A DNA stretch of 54,902 nt from Candidatus Phyllobacterium onerii (GTDB taxonomy: Bacteria; Pseudomonadota; Alphaproteobacteria; Rhizobiales; Rhizobiaceae). The stretch spans positions 1-54,902 of the forward strand of contig NZ_JAQMHX010000021.1 of NCBI RefSeq assembly GCF_028331445.1. Direction: 5' to 3'. The position numbers and the translations under genes are program-made. Positions 27,691-35,794 of this stretch are shown piece after piece; within the stretch, counting starts at the first letter, position 1; every line of letters starts with the position of its first letter. The notes below the pieces were generated by a model. That model was not told the DNA's origin. It saw nothing but the letters and a program-made list of their open reading frames with translations, and made no database searches.

Positions 27691-27772
27691 TGTAATCCTC
27701 CATTGGTCAGGCCAAAAACAGAGGACATGCTGCTGCGGGGAACGTTGCGCCCGTAACATCTTGTGTGCTCTG

Positions 27773-27858
27773 CGGATATGGTCCTGCGAAAGTGCACGCC
27801 GTGATGCTGAACTAGGACTGGGCGGCCTAAGCTGAGAATGATCGGTCCGGATATGGTC
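27773..27858. repeat. Direct repeat upstream of the epoxide hydrolase gene
   Basis: CGGATATGGTC occurs twice, at 27773-27783 and 27848-27858, 75 bases apart, in the 255-base gap upstream of the epoxide hydrolase gene. It could be a regulator site; chance is not excluded. Confidence 0.35.
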
Positions 27859-27945
27859 AGGGGCAAGTACGTAACGGTAACAACCGGGCTCTTGCATCGA
27901 TGACGGCCGCCCGTTGGCCGTCATCGTGTGGCATGGTCGAGCCGA

Positions 27946-28344
27946 TCAGCTGGACTGAGGAATGCGCGCTATTACCTTGATTTCAAAATCGAAGCCGGCC
28001 AGCCAGTTCACGCCTACCGCAGTCCAGTTCGGATACGGTTGCCCACCGATTGCCTTCAGGCGAACTGTATTGACTGCCTCAAATTGCGTGGCAGGATCCG
28101 TGTGGAACGTGGTCACATCAACCACGTCATCGAACGTGCAACCAGCAGCCTTCAGCACGGCGGCGAGATTGTCGAAGGCTAGCTGGACCTGTTTTTCGAA
28201 GACAGGTTCTGGCGACCCGTCCTCCCGGCTTCCCACCTGCCCCGAAACAAAAAGAAGGTCGCCCGAGCGGATCGCCGCCGAATATCGATTGATCTCATAG
28301 AGTGCCTGCCGACCGGCAGGGAAAATGGCATCGCGTTTTGTCAT
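27946..28344 (-). CDS. Rid (YjgF/YER057c/UK114) family protein lacking the catalytic Arg
   Basis: A 132-residue small trimer-forming protein. The order INRYSAAIRSGDLLFVSGQVG, the helix QVQLAFDNLAAVLKAAGCTFDDVVDVTTF and the final strand FEIKVIARIP match the Rid family. True RidA enzymes, which hydrolyse reactive enamines and imines, carry an Arg in the PxRT motif; here the site reads PNWTAVGV, so Trp replaces that Arg. It is therefore more likely a non-RidA Rid member without imine deaminase activity. Upstream, a triple ATAC-N5-GTAT array is a likely operator. Confidence 0.85.
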   Translation of the reverse strand: MTKRDAIFPAGRQALYEINRYSAAIRSGDLLFVSGQVGSREDGSPEPVFEKQVQLAFDNLAAVLKAAGCTFDDVVDVTTFHTDPATQFEAVNTVRLKAIGGQPYPNWTAVGVNWLAGFDFEIKVIARIPQSS

Positions 28345-28448
28345 TGGTTGTTCCTTTTAGAAATTGAGGCCGGTTTACCGGGGATGGATGAGCCGGTTCG
28401 TAACGGTTTCAAAGCCTTTGCGCTTTACTGTCCGGAGCGAACATTGAT

Positions 28449-28513
28449 ATACGTCCCGTATGTAGTCATATATTGGCATACACTTCGTATGTCAATTAGC
28501 ATACGGAGTGTAT
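28449..28513. promoter_or_regulatory. Triple operator with ATAC-N5-GTAT sites
   Basis: Three copies of ATAC-N5-GTAT lie at 28449-28461, 28478-28490 and 28501-28513. The last two also form a larger inverted repeat (CATACACTTCGTATG and CATACGGAGTGTATG). This fits a dimeric TetR-type repressor binding several sites. It lies 105-170 bases upstream of the Rid gene (minus) and just before a damaged reading frame (plus). No intact regulator gene is adjacent. Confidence 0.7.
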
Positions 28514-28518
28514 GTATT

Positions 28519-28662
28519 TCACGGGAGATGACCGTGGTTGCGAGAAGACGCGCTGAATGCGTCGCTTTGGATTGCCGCGCCTGATGATCCTCGCATTGTC
28601 GTTGCAAAGGCTGTCGACGCTTTCCGGCATCTCGCCGCCGGTTTGCTGCAAAAAGAGCGCTG
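28519..28662 (+). pseudogene. Possible remnant of a regulator gene
   Basis: Directly after the triple operator, one frame opens with ATG and reads MTVVARRRAE, like a TetR N-terminus, then soon stops. A second frame over the next bases reads LREDALNASLWIAAPDDPRI and continues as a good amphipathic helix to a stop at 28662. Together they look like the two ends of a TetR-type repressor gene with its middle deleted. This is a reading of composition and position only; the fragments are too short to prove homology. The rest of 28345-28797 holds no other feature apart from the operator. Confidence 0.3.
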
Positions 28663-28797
28663 AGGCAAAATCCTGGTCTGGACATGGATTCTGAAATACC
28701 GTCCTATAGCTCATTGAGTTTATGGTCCGATCGAGAGTTGTCTTCTCGCGATGACCATTCGACATCATGTGAACCACACTTACCGGGAGGGGATACT

Positions 28798-29772
28798 GTG
28801 GCATTGAATAGACGCGTTGTTTTAGGTTTGGCGATTGGTTCGGCGATCGCATCGGCATTACCGGCTTCGGCACAAACATTCCCGGATCGCGCGGTCACGC
28901 TTGTGGTGCCTTTTGCGGCTGGTGGCTCGACCGACCTCGTTGCCCGTCTCGTCGCGGCAAACATGTCAAAGACACTCGGACAGCAAGTAATCGTCGAGAA
29001 TGTCGGGGGTGCGGGCGGAAATCTCGGAGCTGCCCAAGTGGCCAGGGCGGAGCCCGACGGTTACACAATCCTCATGGGAACGGTTGCAACCCATGCGCTC
29101 AACCCACTGATGTTGAAAGCAAAACCCTATGATCCAGTCACGGATTTTGCGCCGATTTCGCTCCTCGTGTTGGTACCCAATGTGCTGGTTATCAATCCGC
29201 AGCTGCCAGTCAACAGCGTCAAAGAGCTCGTTCAGCTGCTCAAGGACAACCCCGACAAATATTCCTATGCTTCGTCTGGAAACGGCACTCCGCTGCATTT
29301 ATCCGGCGAACTTTTCAAAAGCATGGCCGGGGTCTCCATGGAACATATCCCATACAAGGGTGCAGGACCGGCTTTGAACGATCTGCTTGGCAATCAGGTG
29401 TCGATCATGTTCGACAATTTGCCGTCGTCTTCGGCACACATAAAGGCCGGATCCCTGAAAGCTCTCGGTGTCACGACGAAGGATCGGGCTCCTTCCTTCC
29501 CCGATGTACCAACAGTCGCGGAGGCCGTGCCGGGCTATGAGACATATACCTGGAATGCATTGTTTGCACCCGCCGGCACCCCACCCGAGGTTGTGGCTCG
29601 CCTCAACGAAGCCGCCAATACCGCGCTGAAAGACCCTGCCGTCGTTTCGCGCATGAAAGATTTCAGTGCGACGATTGTCGGTTCAACGCCAGACGAGCTT
29701 GCGACACACGTCAAAGCAGAAATCCAGAAATGGGAGCCTGTCGTGAAGAGCACGGGCGTGACTATGGATTGA
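28798..29772 (+). CDS. Tripartite tricarboxylate transporter (Bug-type) periplasmic binding protein
   Basis: A 324-residue exported solute-binding protein of the Bug/TctC family, which captures carboxylates for TctAB importers. After the signal peptide (NRRVVLGLAIGSAIASALPASA) come FPDRAVTLVVPFAAGGSTDLVAR, ENVGGAGGNLGAAQVARAEPDGYT, and YASSGNGTPLHLSGELFKSMAG, all typical. The GTG start at 28798 is preceded by GGGAGGGG; the upstream in-frame ATG at 28684 would put 38 residues ahead of the signal. No tctA or tctB membrane gene is nearby, so it is an orphan, as is common for Bug proteins. Confidence 0.88.
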   Translation: MALNRRVVLGLAIGSAIASALPASAQTFPDRAVTLVVPFAAGGSTDLVARLVAANMSKTLGQQVIVENVGGAGGNLGAAQVARAEPDGYTILMGTVATHALNPLMLKAKPYDPVTDFAPISLLVLVPNVLVINPQLPVNSVKELVQLLKDNPDKYSYASSGNGTPLHLSGELFKSMAGVSMEHIPYKGAGPALNDLLGNQVSIMFDNLPSSSAHIKAGSLKALGVTTKDRAPSFPDVPTVAEAVPGYETYTWNALFAPAGTPPEVVARLNEAANTALKDPAVVSRMKDFSATIVGSTPDELATHVKAEIQKWEPVVKSTGVTMD

Positions 29773-29872
29773 TACAGCGTGGAGATGAGTGGGGTAAATT
29801 ACCCCCCACTCAACTGCAGCCGGTCACAGGGCTCACGATAATTCCCCCATCGCTACCGGGGAGAGCGGAGCG

Positions 29873-30115
29873 TTAAAGCAGCTTCATCAACGTCGCCAAT
29901 ACACCAAATCCAACCGTCATCATCACACCGATACGCAATGTCAAAGTCAGTGTCTGTGTTGTCAAAGCGGCGGCCAGATCCGATTTGGTAACGAGTTCGG
30001 CCATGATAAAATCCCTCGCAGCTTCGGCATGGGTTTCGGCGTGTTGCTGGTCTATGCCGCCAGAACGCAACCGCTTTGAATAACCAAGCGTATCAAATGC
30101 TATTGCCATCGTCAT
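29873..30115 (-). CDS. Small DUF1640-like membrane-anchored protein
   Basis: An 80-residue protein with the layout of the DUF1640/CCDC90 family: an N-terminal AFDTLGYSKRLRSGG segment, a helix with HAETHAEAARDFIM, the ELVTKSDLAAALTTQ coiled stretch, and a C-terminal transmembrane helix (IGVMMTVGFGVLATLMKLL). It is shorter than usual, with a reduced coiled coil. Start may be 30115 or the ATG at 30109; the ribosome site is weak. Function unknown. Confidence 0.65.
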   Translation of the reverse strand: MTMAIAFDTLGYSKRLRSGGIDQQHAETHAEAARDFIMAELVTKSDLAAALTTQTLTLTLRIGVMMTVGFGVLATLMKLL

Positions 30116-30298
30116 GTTCTTTCTTGATGAACCAGCAATGACTTCTCACAATAATTTCAACAATTTCAATTCGACTTTTGACTCATTTTCGGAAGTTCGT
30201 TCAAAATATTTGAGCCTCGCTGCCAGCTGAATTCGTTTGCGCTCGAGCTACCGATCAAACATGCTCCGCGCCATTCGAAATCTTGAAAGGCGAGCACC

Positions 30299-31012
30299 AT
30301 GACCGACACTTCACAAGCACCAGTTGCAATCATCACCGGTGGAGGACGCGGCATGGGCGCCGCCATAGCGCGCGAATTGCACGAGCGCGGCTATCGTCTC
30401 GGACTGATGTCACCGTCGGGCAGCGCGGTCGAGCTTGCCACCGAGCTTGGCGGTGTCGGCATCAAGGGTTCTGCTGGCGAGGCAAATGATCTGGAGGCCC
30501 TGGTTGAAAAGACAGTCGAGGCCTATGGCCGTGTCGATGCTGTGGTCAATCATACCGGCCATCCGCCGAAGGGCGACCTCCTCGATATCACGGATGAAAA
30601 ATGGGCGATCGGCAATGATCTGATGGTTCTGAGCGTGGTGCGCATGGCACGGCTGGTGACGCCCTATATGTTGAAGCAGGGCAAGGGCGCATGGGTGAAC
30701 ATCACGACGTTCGCCTCCTTCGAGCCAAGCCTGGTTTTCCCGGTCTCCTGCGCCTATCGCGCAGCCGTCGGCGCCTATACCAAGCTCTACTCTGACCGCT
30801 ACGGTGCCGACAATATCCGCATGAATGCACTTCTGCCGGGATACATCGACAGTCTCGACCACAAGCCCGGAACGGACGACAAGGTGCCCATGAAACGGCT
30901 TGGGACGATGACGGAAATTGCCAAGACAACCGCGTTCCTGCTGTCAGACGATGCAGGCTATATCACCGGCCAGAACATACGGATCGATGGCGGCGTCACG
31001 CGGCATGTTTAG
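30299..31012 (+). CDS. SDR-family oxidoreductase with non-canonical active site
   Basis: A 237-residue short-chain dehydrogenase fold. The cofactor loop is TGGGRGMGAAIA, followed by NHTGHPP in place of NNAG and ending with GQNIRIDGGVTRHV as in classical SDRs. The YxxxK active-site stretch is changed: PVSCAYRAAVGAYTK aligned to AYSASKAAV puts Ser at the Tyr position and Arg at the Lys position. Either a divergent subfamily with different chemistry or a non-catalytic binding protein is possible. AAGGCGAG precedes the ATG. It overlaps the convergent ArsR-type gene by 4 bases. Confidence 0.85.
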   Translation: MTDTSQAPVAIITGGGRGMGAAIARELHERGYRLGLMSPSGSAVELATELGGVGIKGSAGEANDLEALVEKTVEAYGRVDAVVNHTGHPPKGDLLDITDEKWAIGNDLMVLSVVRMARLVTPYMLKQGKGAWVNITTFASFEPSLVFPVSCAYRAAVGAYTKLYSDRYGADNIRMNALLPGYIDSLDHKPGTDDKVPMKRLGTMTEIAKTTAFLLSDDAGYITGQNIRIDGGVTRHV

Positions 31013-31704
31013 GAAAGGCTGACACCGAATGTCTCGCGCAGCTGTCTCTGGCCATTCGGCGTCACGGACACGGCGCGGGTTCCTTCCAGCCGTCTGATCC
31101 AGCCATTGTTGAAGCAGTGGCTGCACAGCGCCGCGCCGATTGCACCGGCAAGATGCGGGCGGCGCTCGCTCCAGTCGAGGCACGGCCGGCATAGGATGCG
31201 GCTGCGCCTGGCGGTCAACGCTTCGATCTCGATTCCGGCGCGGGCAAACAGCGCAAGCCCGCTATCCGTCACTTCACCCGCATCGAGGCCAAGATCGAGA
31301 TGACCGGCATCGATCAGCGCATCGGTGATTGAAACGCCGAGATGCCCGGCGAGATGATCGTAGCAGGTGCGCCCTGCCCTGAGCGCCGCATCGCGTGGGC
31401 CGGTGCGCAGCGGCTTGGCGGTGACGTCCGGCGCGGCGAGCCGCATGATGCTCTCGATCATCTGGGCCACGGCAGGCGAAGCCAGCCGGTGATACCGATG
31501 CCGGCCCTGCTTTTCCACCGCGAGAAGTCCGGCCTCGGTCATGCGCGTGAGATGGCTGCTGGCGGTCTGCGCGGTGATGCCGGCGAGTTGTGCGAGTTCC
31601 GACGCAGTCAGCGCGCGTCCATCCATGAGCCCATTGAGCATGCTCGCACGACCGGGATCACCCGCTAGTGCGGCTATCTCGGCAAATCTCGCATTGTTCG
31701 ACAT
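31009..31704 (-). CDS. ArsR-type winged-helix regulator with C-terminal CxxC pairs
   Basis: A 231-residue regulator. Residues about 1-95 are an ArsR-like winged helix (SMLNGLMDGRALTASELAQ then GITAQTASSHLTRMTEAGLL as recognition helix and KQGRHRYHRLAS as wing). The C-terminal half is longer than in standard ArsR and holds two Cys pairs, CRPC and CSHC, about 25 residues apart and flanked by conserved aromatics, which could bind a metal or act as a redox switch. It is divergent from the NIPSNAP/ABM genes, which it probably controls, and convergent with the SDR gene. Confidence 0.88.
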   Translation of the reverse strand: MSNNARFAEIAALAGDPGRASMLNGLMDGRALTASELAQLAGITAQTASSHLTRMTEAGLLAVEKQGRHRYHRLASPAVAQMIESIMRLAAPDVTAKPLRTGPRDAALRAGRTCYDHLAGHLGVSITDALIDAGHLDLGLDAGEVTDSGLALFARAGIEIEALTARRSRILCRPCLDWSERRPHLAGAIGAALCSHCFNNGWIRRLEGTRAVSVTPNGQRQLRETFGVSLS

Positions 31705-31718
31705 GATCGTTTCCGTGT

Positions 31719-31748
31719 TTGTTGGCTGATCGAGACTGATCCCAACAC
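31719..31748. promoter_or_regulatory. Candidate operator between the ArsR-type gene and the NIPSNAP gene
   Basis: TGTTGG and CCAACA form an inverted repeat with an 16-base centre containing GATC/ACTGATC, 15 bases upstream of the regulator's start. Its position in a divergent promoter fits autoregulation, but the arms are short. Confidence 0.4.
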
Positions 31749-31835
31749 AGACGATGATGCTTCGAAAACGGTCGAAGTATCAAGCGCTCATTGGCGGATA
31801 TACCCATGGCCAACGCCAACGAAGGAGTGCCCGAA

Positions 31836-32165
31836 ATGACCATCACCTGTTTCATCAAATATGAAATCGATCCCTATCAGAAGGACGCTTTCGAAGAATA
31901 TGCGCGCAACTGGAACGAGGCGATACCGCGTTGCGGCGCCGATCTCATCGGCTATTATGCGCCGCATGAGGGCTCCGCCACGCTGGCCTACGGCGTTTAC
32001 AACATCGAGAACCTGGCGGCGTACGAAGCCTATCGCGCACGGCTGATGGCAGATCCGCTGGGCCGGGCCAACTACGAATTTTCCCGGGAAAAGCGCTTTA
32101 TCCGGCGCGAGGACCGTACATTCCTGCGCCTTGTGACAGGAACGAATGGAGGAATGCTCAAGTGA
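31836..32165 (+). CDS. NIPSNAP-family protein
   Basis: A 109-residue dimeric alpha-beta barrel protein. MTITCFIKYEIDPYQKDAFEEYARNW, then RCGADLIGYYAPHEGSATLAYGVYNIENLAAYEAYRARL, fit the NIPSNAP family, relatives of the antibiotic monooxygenase fold with unknown reactions. The ATG at 31836 follows GAAGGAG; the upstream ATG at 31791 does not. Its stop overlaps the start of the next gene by 4 bases (GTGA), so the two are translationally coupled. Control by the divergent ArsR-type regulator is likely. Confidence 0.85.
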   Translation: MTITCFIKYEIDPYQKDAFEEYARNWNEAIPRCGADLIGYYAPHEGSATLAYGVYNIENLAAYEAYRARLMADPLGRANYEFSREKRFIRREDRTFLRLVTGTNGGMLK

Positions 32166-32509
32166 TTGCGGTGATTTTCGAGTTGGAACCGGCTGAAGGC
32201 CGCGGCAAGGATTATTTCGACAGGGCAGCGGACCTGAAGCCACTGCTGGAGACGATGGACGGCTTTATTTCCGTTGAGCGGTTTCGCAGCCTTGCCAACG
32301 AGAACCGCTATCTCTCCCTGTCGTTCTGGCGCGATGAAGCGTCAGTGGCGGCTTGGCGCCAGACCGAGGAACATCGCCTGGCTCAACGTGACGGCCGCGC
32401 CGGGATCTTTGCCGACTACAGGCTGCGGATTGCGTCCGTTATACGTGATTATGGGTTGCGTGCCCGTGATGAAGCTCCGCTTGATGCGCGAATGTACCAT
32501 CACGCCTGA
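32162..32509 (+). CDS. Antibiotic biosynthesis monooxygenase (ABM) domain protein
   Basis: A 115-residue ABM-fold protein. MIAVIFELEPAEGRGKDYFDRAADLKPLLETMDGFISVERF and LSLSFWRDEASVAAWRQTEEHRLAQRDGR show the usual ferredoxin-like pattern with the conserved Trp and HRLAQ helix. Members range from quinol monooxygenases to haem-degrading IsdG-like enzymes; which one this is cannot be told. It starts at a GTG that overlaps the NIPSNAP stop, with GGAGGA ten bases before. Confidence 0.85.
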   Translation: MIAVIFELEPAEGRGKDYFDRAADLKPLLETMDGFISVERFRSLANENRYLSLSFWRDEASVAAWRQTEEHRLAQRDGRAGIFADYRLRIASVIRDYGLRARDEAPLDARMYHHA

Positions 32510-32806
32510 ACCCCGTGATTGCGCTGGGCACAAGCCGGTCCGGGGCCACGCATGTAGTGGCGCTCTGGCCGGTAACTCGGAGCAATGAATTCTCGCACGA
32601 CGCGTAGCGTATCGCGTAGCTGGATAATCATGGTCATCATTTTTGTCTCTTGGTTTTGGCATACCGGGCAAGGCCGATAGCGATCAATTAGCTAAAATTT
32701 AATGCATAAAGATGAACGCCTCCTGAACGGCGTTGGTTAAAATCAAATGAATTCATAGAAAATTAGCCTTAACCAGTTGGGCAAAAAGATCTTTTCGCAA
32801 CAGGAA
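32510..32806. other. Gap without a recognisable gene
   Basis: About 300 bases between the ABM gene and the mbfA terminator. AT content rises after 32690. I find no credible gene, repeat or operator. Confidence 0.5.
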
Positions 32807-32826
32807 AAGGGCGAAAATTCGCCCTT
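32807..32826 (-). terminator. Terminator of mbfA
   Basis: AAGGGCGAA and TTCGCCCTT form a perfect 9-base stem around AA. Read on the minus strand, the direction of mbfA, it is followed by TTTCC. Confidence 0.7.
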
Positions 32827-32887
32827 GTTCCTTCAATAAGGCGTCCGAAATGTTGGTGAATCGCGTGGATTTTTACAAGAAATCGAA

Positions 32888-33871
32888 TCACGCGTTACCG
32901 ATCAATATGCCTGTCGCCAATACGAGCCCGCCGCCGAGAACAACCTGGATCGCGGCGCGGAAGAATGGCGTCTCCATGAAGCGGTGCTGGATATAGGCAA
33001 TGGCCCAGAGCTCGATGAAAACGACAATCGCGGCGATTGTCGTGGCCGTCCAGAAATCCGAAATGAGATAGGGCAGCGCGTGGCCAAGGCCACCGATCGC
33101 CGTCATCAGGCCGTTGGCGAGGCCGCGCTTCAGGGGTGAGCCACGCCCGGACAATTTTCCGTCGTCATGCGCAGCTTCCGTGAAGCCCATGGAAATACCG
33201 GCGCCGAGCGAAGCAGACAGGCCGACGAGAAACGTCTGCCACGTGTCCTGTGTGGCGAAGGCGGCCGCAAAAATCGGCGCAAGGGTCGAGACGGAACCAT
33301 CCATCAGACCGGCAAGACCTGGCTGGATATAGGTCAGGATCAGCTGTCGCCGTTCGGTCTGTTTCTCGACCTCCTGCACGTCGTCGGGCGTGTGCTGCAC
33401 CCCGAGCCTGTGGGCGAGCGATTCATGCGCCTTCTCGGCGATGGCGAGGTCGCCCAGGAGCTTGCGTGTGGAGGCATCCCGCACAAGTTTCAGTGCCTCG
33501 ATATAGAAGCGGTAGGCCTGTTCCTCCATCTTCTCGGCCATTTCCCGCACCTTCTCTATACCGAGCGGGCGAACCAGCCAGTCCGGCTTGCGCTCGATAT
33601 AGCCGCGCACGTGCTCCCTGCGGATGAGTGGTATCTGGTTGCCGAAACGCTCCTGGTGCAGATCGATCAATGCCTGGCGATGGCGATTTTCCTCTTCCGC
33701 CATTTCGTCGAAAACCTTGGCGCTTTGCGGAAAGTCGTCACGCAGCCCATCCGCATAGGCGAGATAGATTCGTGCGTCGTCCTCTTCCGACGAAATGGCC
33801 AGGGCCAGCAATTGCTGTTCGGAGAGAGCGGCGAGTTCATGGCGGCGATGACCGAAAAAACGGCTGAGCAT
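32888..33871 (-). CDS. mbfA: Membrane-bound ferritin / iron exporter MbfA
   Basis: A 327-residue fusion of a ferritin-like domain with a VIT1/CCC1-type membrane domain. Residues about 10-170 carry the di-iron Glu/His motifs (SSEEDDARIYLAYA, MAEEENRHRQAL, KMEEQAYRFY, AEKAHESLAHRL). Residues about 180-327 hold QPGLAGLMDGSVSTLAPIFAAAF and several spans ending in GGGLVLATGILIG. In Agrobacterium and Bradyrhizobium this protein exports iron and aids survival of acid and peroxide stress, and Irr represses it when iron is low. The palindrome TTAGAA-TGG-TTCTAA 15 bases upstream is a clear Irr iron-control element. Confidence 0.93.
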   Translation of the reverse strand: MLSRFFGHRRHELAALSEQQLLALAISSEEDDARIYLAYADGLRDDFPQSAKVFDEMAEEENRHRQALIDLHQERFGNQIPLIRREHVRGYIERKPDWLVRPLGIEKVREMAEKMEEQAYRFYIEALKLVRDASTRKLLGDLAIAEKAHESLAHRLGVQHTPDDVQEVEKQTERRQLILTYIQPGLAGLMDGSVSTLAPIFAAAFATQDTWQTFLVGLSASLGAGISMGFTEAAHDDGKLSGRGSPLKRGLANGLMTAIGGLGHALPYLISDFWTATTIAAIVVFIELWAIAYIQHRFMETPFFRAAIQVVLGGGLVLATGILIGNA

Positions 33872-33885
33872 GGCGTGATCCTAAA

Positions 33886-33900
33886 TTAGAATGGTTCTAA
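33886..33900. promoter_or_regulatory. Iron control element (Irr box) of mbfA
   Basis: TTAGAATGGTTCTAA is a perfect 6+3+6 palindrome and matches the ICE sequence bound by Irr in rhizobia (TTTAGAA-N3-TTCTAAA type). It lies just 15 bases upstream of the mbfA start codon, so bound Irr would block transcription start or early elongation. Repression under iron limitation is known for the homologous genes. Confidence 0.85.
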
Positions 33901-34019
33901 ACTATAGATTCAAAGCCCTGTATTCAAGGTGTAATCGGGTTCTTTTCACGGTCCATGGACAGAACCCGGACGTCGGAGTATCTTCCGCCTCCGCCAACCT
34001 CCGCTGACAGAGAACGATC

Positions 34020-34640
34020 ATGACGCTTGCCGGTTTTGTTGCCTATTCTGGTGCCCTTGCCATCGCCGCCGCTATCCCCGGACCGGGTGTAACTGCCCTT
34101 GTCGCCCGGGCGCTGGGCTCGGGGTTTCGCTCATCGCTGTTCATGTCGCTCGGATTGATCATCGGCGACCTCACCTATCTCACCGCGGTGGTGCTGGGCC
34201 TTGCCATGGTAGCGCAGACATTCGGCACGGTTTTCCTGGTGATCAAATGGGCGGGCGTCGCATATCTTGCCTACCTTGCCTGGGGCTTCTGGACATCGGG
34301 CATATCAGCGGAAAAGATCGAAGCCAAGAAAAGTCGCGGCGGTGCTATCTCTAGCATTGTGGCCGGCTTGACGGTGACGCTCGGCAATCCGAAGACCATG
34401 CTTTTCTACATCGCCCTGACACCGACTCTCGTCGACCTGCATACGATCACCCTGGCCGACTATTCGATCCTCGCTGCGCTGACCGTTTTGGTTCTACTCG
34501 TGGTGCTGGTGCCCTATCTCGCCCTGGCAGCCAAGGCACGAGGACTGCTCGCCTCGCCCCGGGCGCTGAAACGGCTGAACCGCACGGCAGCAGCCTTCAT
34601 GGCAGGCGCTGCGCTCGCCATTGCCGGGCGCTCCTCCTGA
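34020..34640 (+). CDS. LysE-family amino acid exporter
   Basis: A 206-residue inner-membrane protein with about six hydrophobic spans. The start AYSGALAIAAAIPGPGVTALVARALGSGFR contains the PGP motif of the LysE/RhtB group, and GLTVTLGNPKTMLFYIALTP is the conserved middle segment. These proteins export amino acids or related compounds; the substrate is unknown. The start is set by AGAGAA at suitable distance. It stands alone between mbfA (divergent) and cysK. Confidence 0.9.
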   Translation: MTLAGFVAYSGALAIAAAIPGPGVTALVARALGSGFRSSLFMSLGLIIGDLTYLTAVVLGLAMVAQTFGTVFLVIKWAGVAYLAYLAWGFWTSGISAEKIEAKKSRGGAISSIVAGLTVTLGNPKTMLFYIALTPTLVDLHTITLADYSILAALTVLVLLVVLVPYLALAAKARGLLASPRALKRLNRTAAAFMAGAALAIAGRSS

Positions 34641-34781
34641 GCAGGAATGCTATTACAGCTGCAGCCGAATATTAGTATTTTCTTCTAAGCGGTACCGCGT
34701 TTACGCACGAGCCCAACTAGGAATTTTCAGGCAAGGCCCATAAGATCGCCTCACGACCCAAAACAGGATCAGGAGATATTC

Positions 34782-35756
34782 ATGAGCAATGACAGCGCGC
34801 GCAAGCCAGGCCGTGGCCGCATCTACAATTCCATTGTCGATACGATCGGCGATACGCCCCTGATCCGTCTCGACAAACTGGCCAAGGAAAAGGGTGTCGG
34901 TGCCAATCTTCTGGCCAAGCTCGAATTCTTTAATCCTATCGCCAGCGTCAAGGACCGTATCGGCGTCGCGCTGATCGAGGCGCTCGAAGCACAGGGGAAG
35001 GCGAAACCGGGCAAGACCACGCTCGTCGAACCAACCTCCGGCAATACCGGCATCGCGCTCGCGTTCGCCGCCGCCGCCAAAGGTTACCGGTTGATCCTCA
35101 CCATGCCTGAAACCATGTCGGTCGAACGCCGGAAAATGCTTAAGCTGCTCGGCGCAGAGCTGGTGCTGACCGAAGGAGCCAAGGGCATGAAGGGCGCCAT
35201 TGCCAAGGCGAACGAGTTGGTCGAGACCATTGGCGACGCGGTCATCCCCGGTCAGTTCGACAATCCAGCCAATCCTGAAATCCACCGCCGGACCACCGCC
35301 GAGGAAATCTGGAACGATACCGACGGCACGGTCGACATCCTGGTTGCCGGCATCGGCACCGGCGGCACGATTACCGGCGTTGGCCAGGTGTTGAAGCAGC
35401 GCAAGCCGAGTGTGAGGGTTATTGCCGTGGAGCCTAAGGATTCGCCTATTCTTTCCGGCGGCAATCCCGGCCCACACAAAATCCAGGGCATAGGCGCAGG
35501 CTTTGCTCCCGCCGTGCTCGATACGCACATCTATGACGAGGTCGTGCAGGTCTCGAACGAGGATTCCTTCGCCAATGCGCGTCTCGTAGCGCGGCTTGAG
35601 GGCGTGCCTGTGGGGATATCATCGGGTGCAGCACTGACGGCGGCGATTGAGGTTGGCAGCCGCCCGGAGAACAAGGGTAAAAACCTTGTCGTGATCATCC
35701 CTTCCTTCGCCGAGCGGTATTTGTCCACCGCGCTGTTCGAAGGCCTGGATGGCTAG
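34782..35756 (+). CDS. cysK: Cysteine synthase A
   Basis: A 324-residue PLP enzyme making cysteine from O-acetylserine and sulfide. The cofactor Lys is in NPIASVKDR, the substrate loop is [12 protein letters not shown], the phosphate-binding loop is [10 protein letters not shown], and the C-terminus [11 protein letters not shown] also matches. A good AGGAGA sits 8 bases before the ATG. It is convergent with cckA, 38 bases apart, with only a poor hairpin between. Confidence 0.96.
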   Translation: MSNDSARKPGRGRIYNSIVDTIGDTPLIRLDKLAKEKGVGANLLAKLEFFNPIASVKDRIGVALIEALEAQGKAKPGKTTLVEPTSGNTGIALAFAAAAKGYRLILTMPETMSVERRKMLKLLGAELVLTEGAKGMKGAIAKANELVETIGDAVIPGQFDNPANPEIHRRTTAEEIWNDTDGTVDILVAGIGTGGTITGVGQVLKQRKPSVRVIAVEPKDSPILSGGNPGPHKIQGIGAGFAPAVLDTHIYDEVVQVSNEDSFANARLVARLEGVPVGISSGAALTAAIEVGSRPENKGKNLVVIIPSFAERYLSTALFEGLDG

Positions 35757-35794
35757 CTGACAACTCAAGGGTGGGGTGCAATCTGCTTTGCGCC

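Noticed and set aside
28348..28584. 78-codon plus-strand frame over the triple operator
   Set aside because: It runs through the ATAC-N5-GTAT sites, with low complexity around them and no ribosome site.
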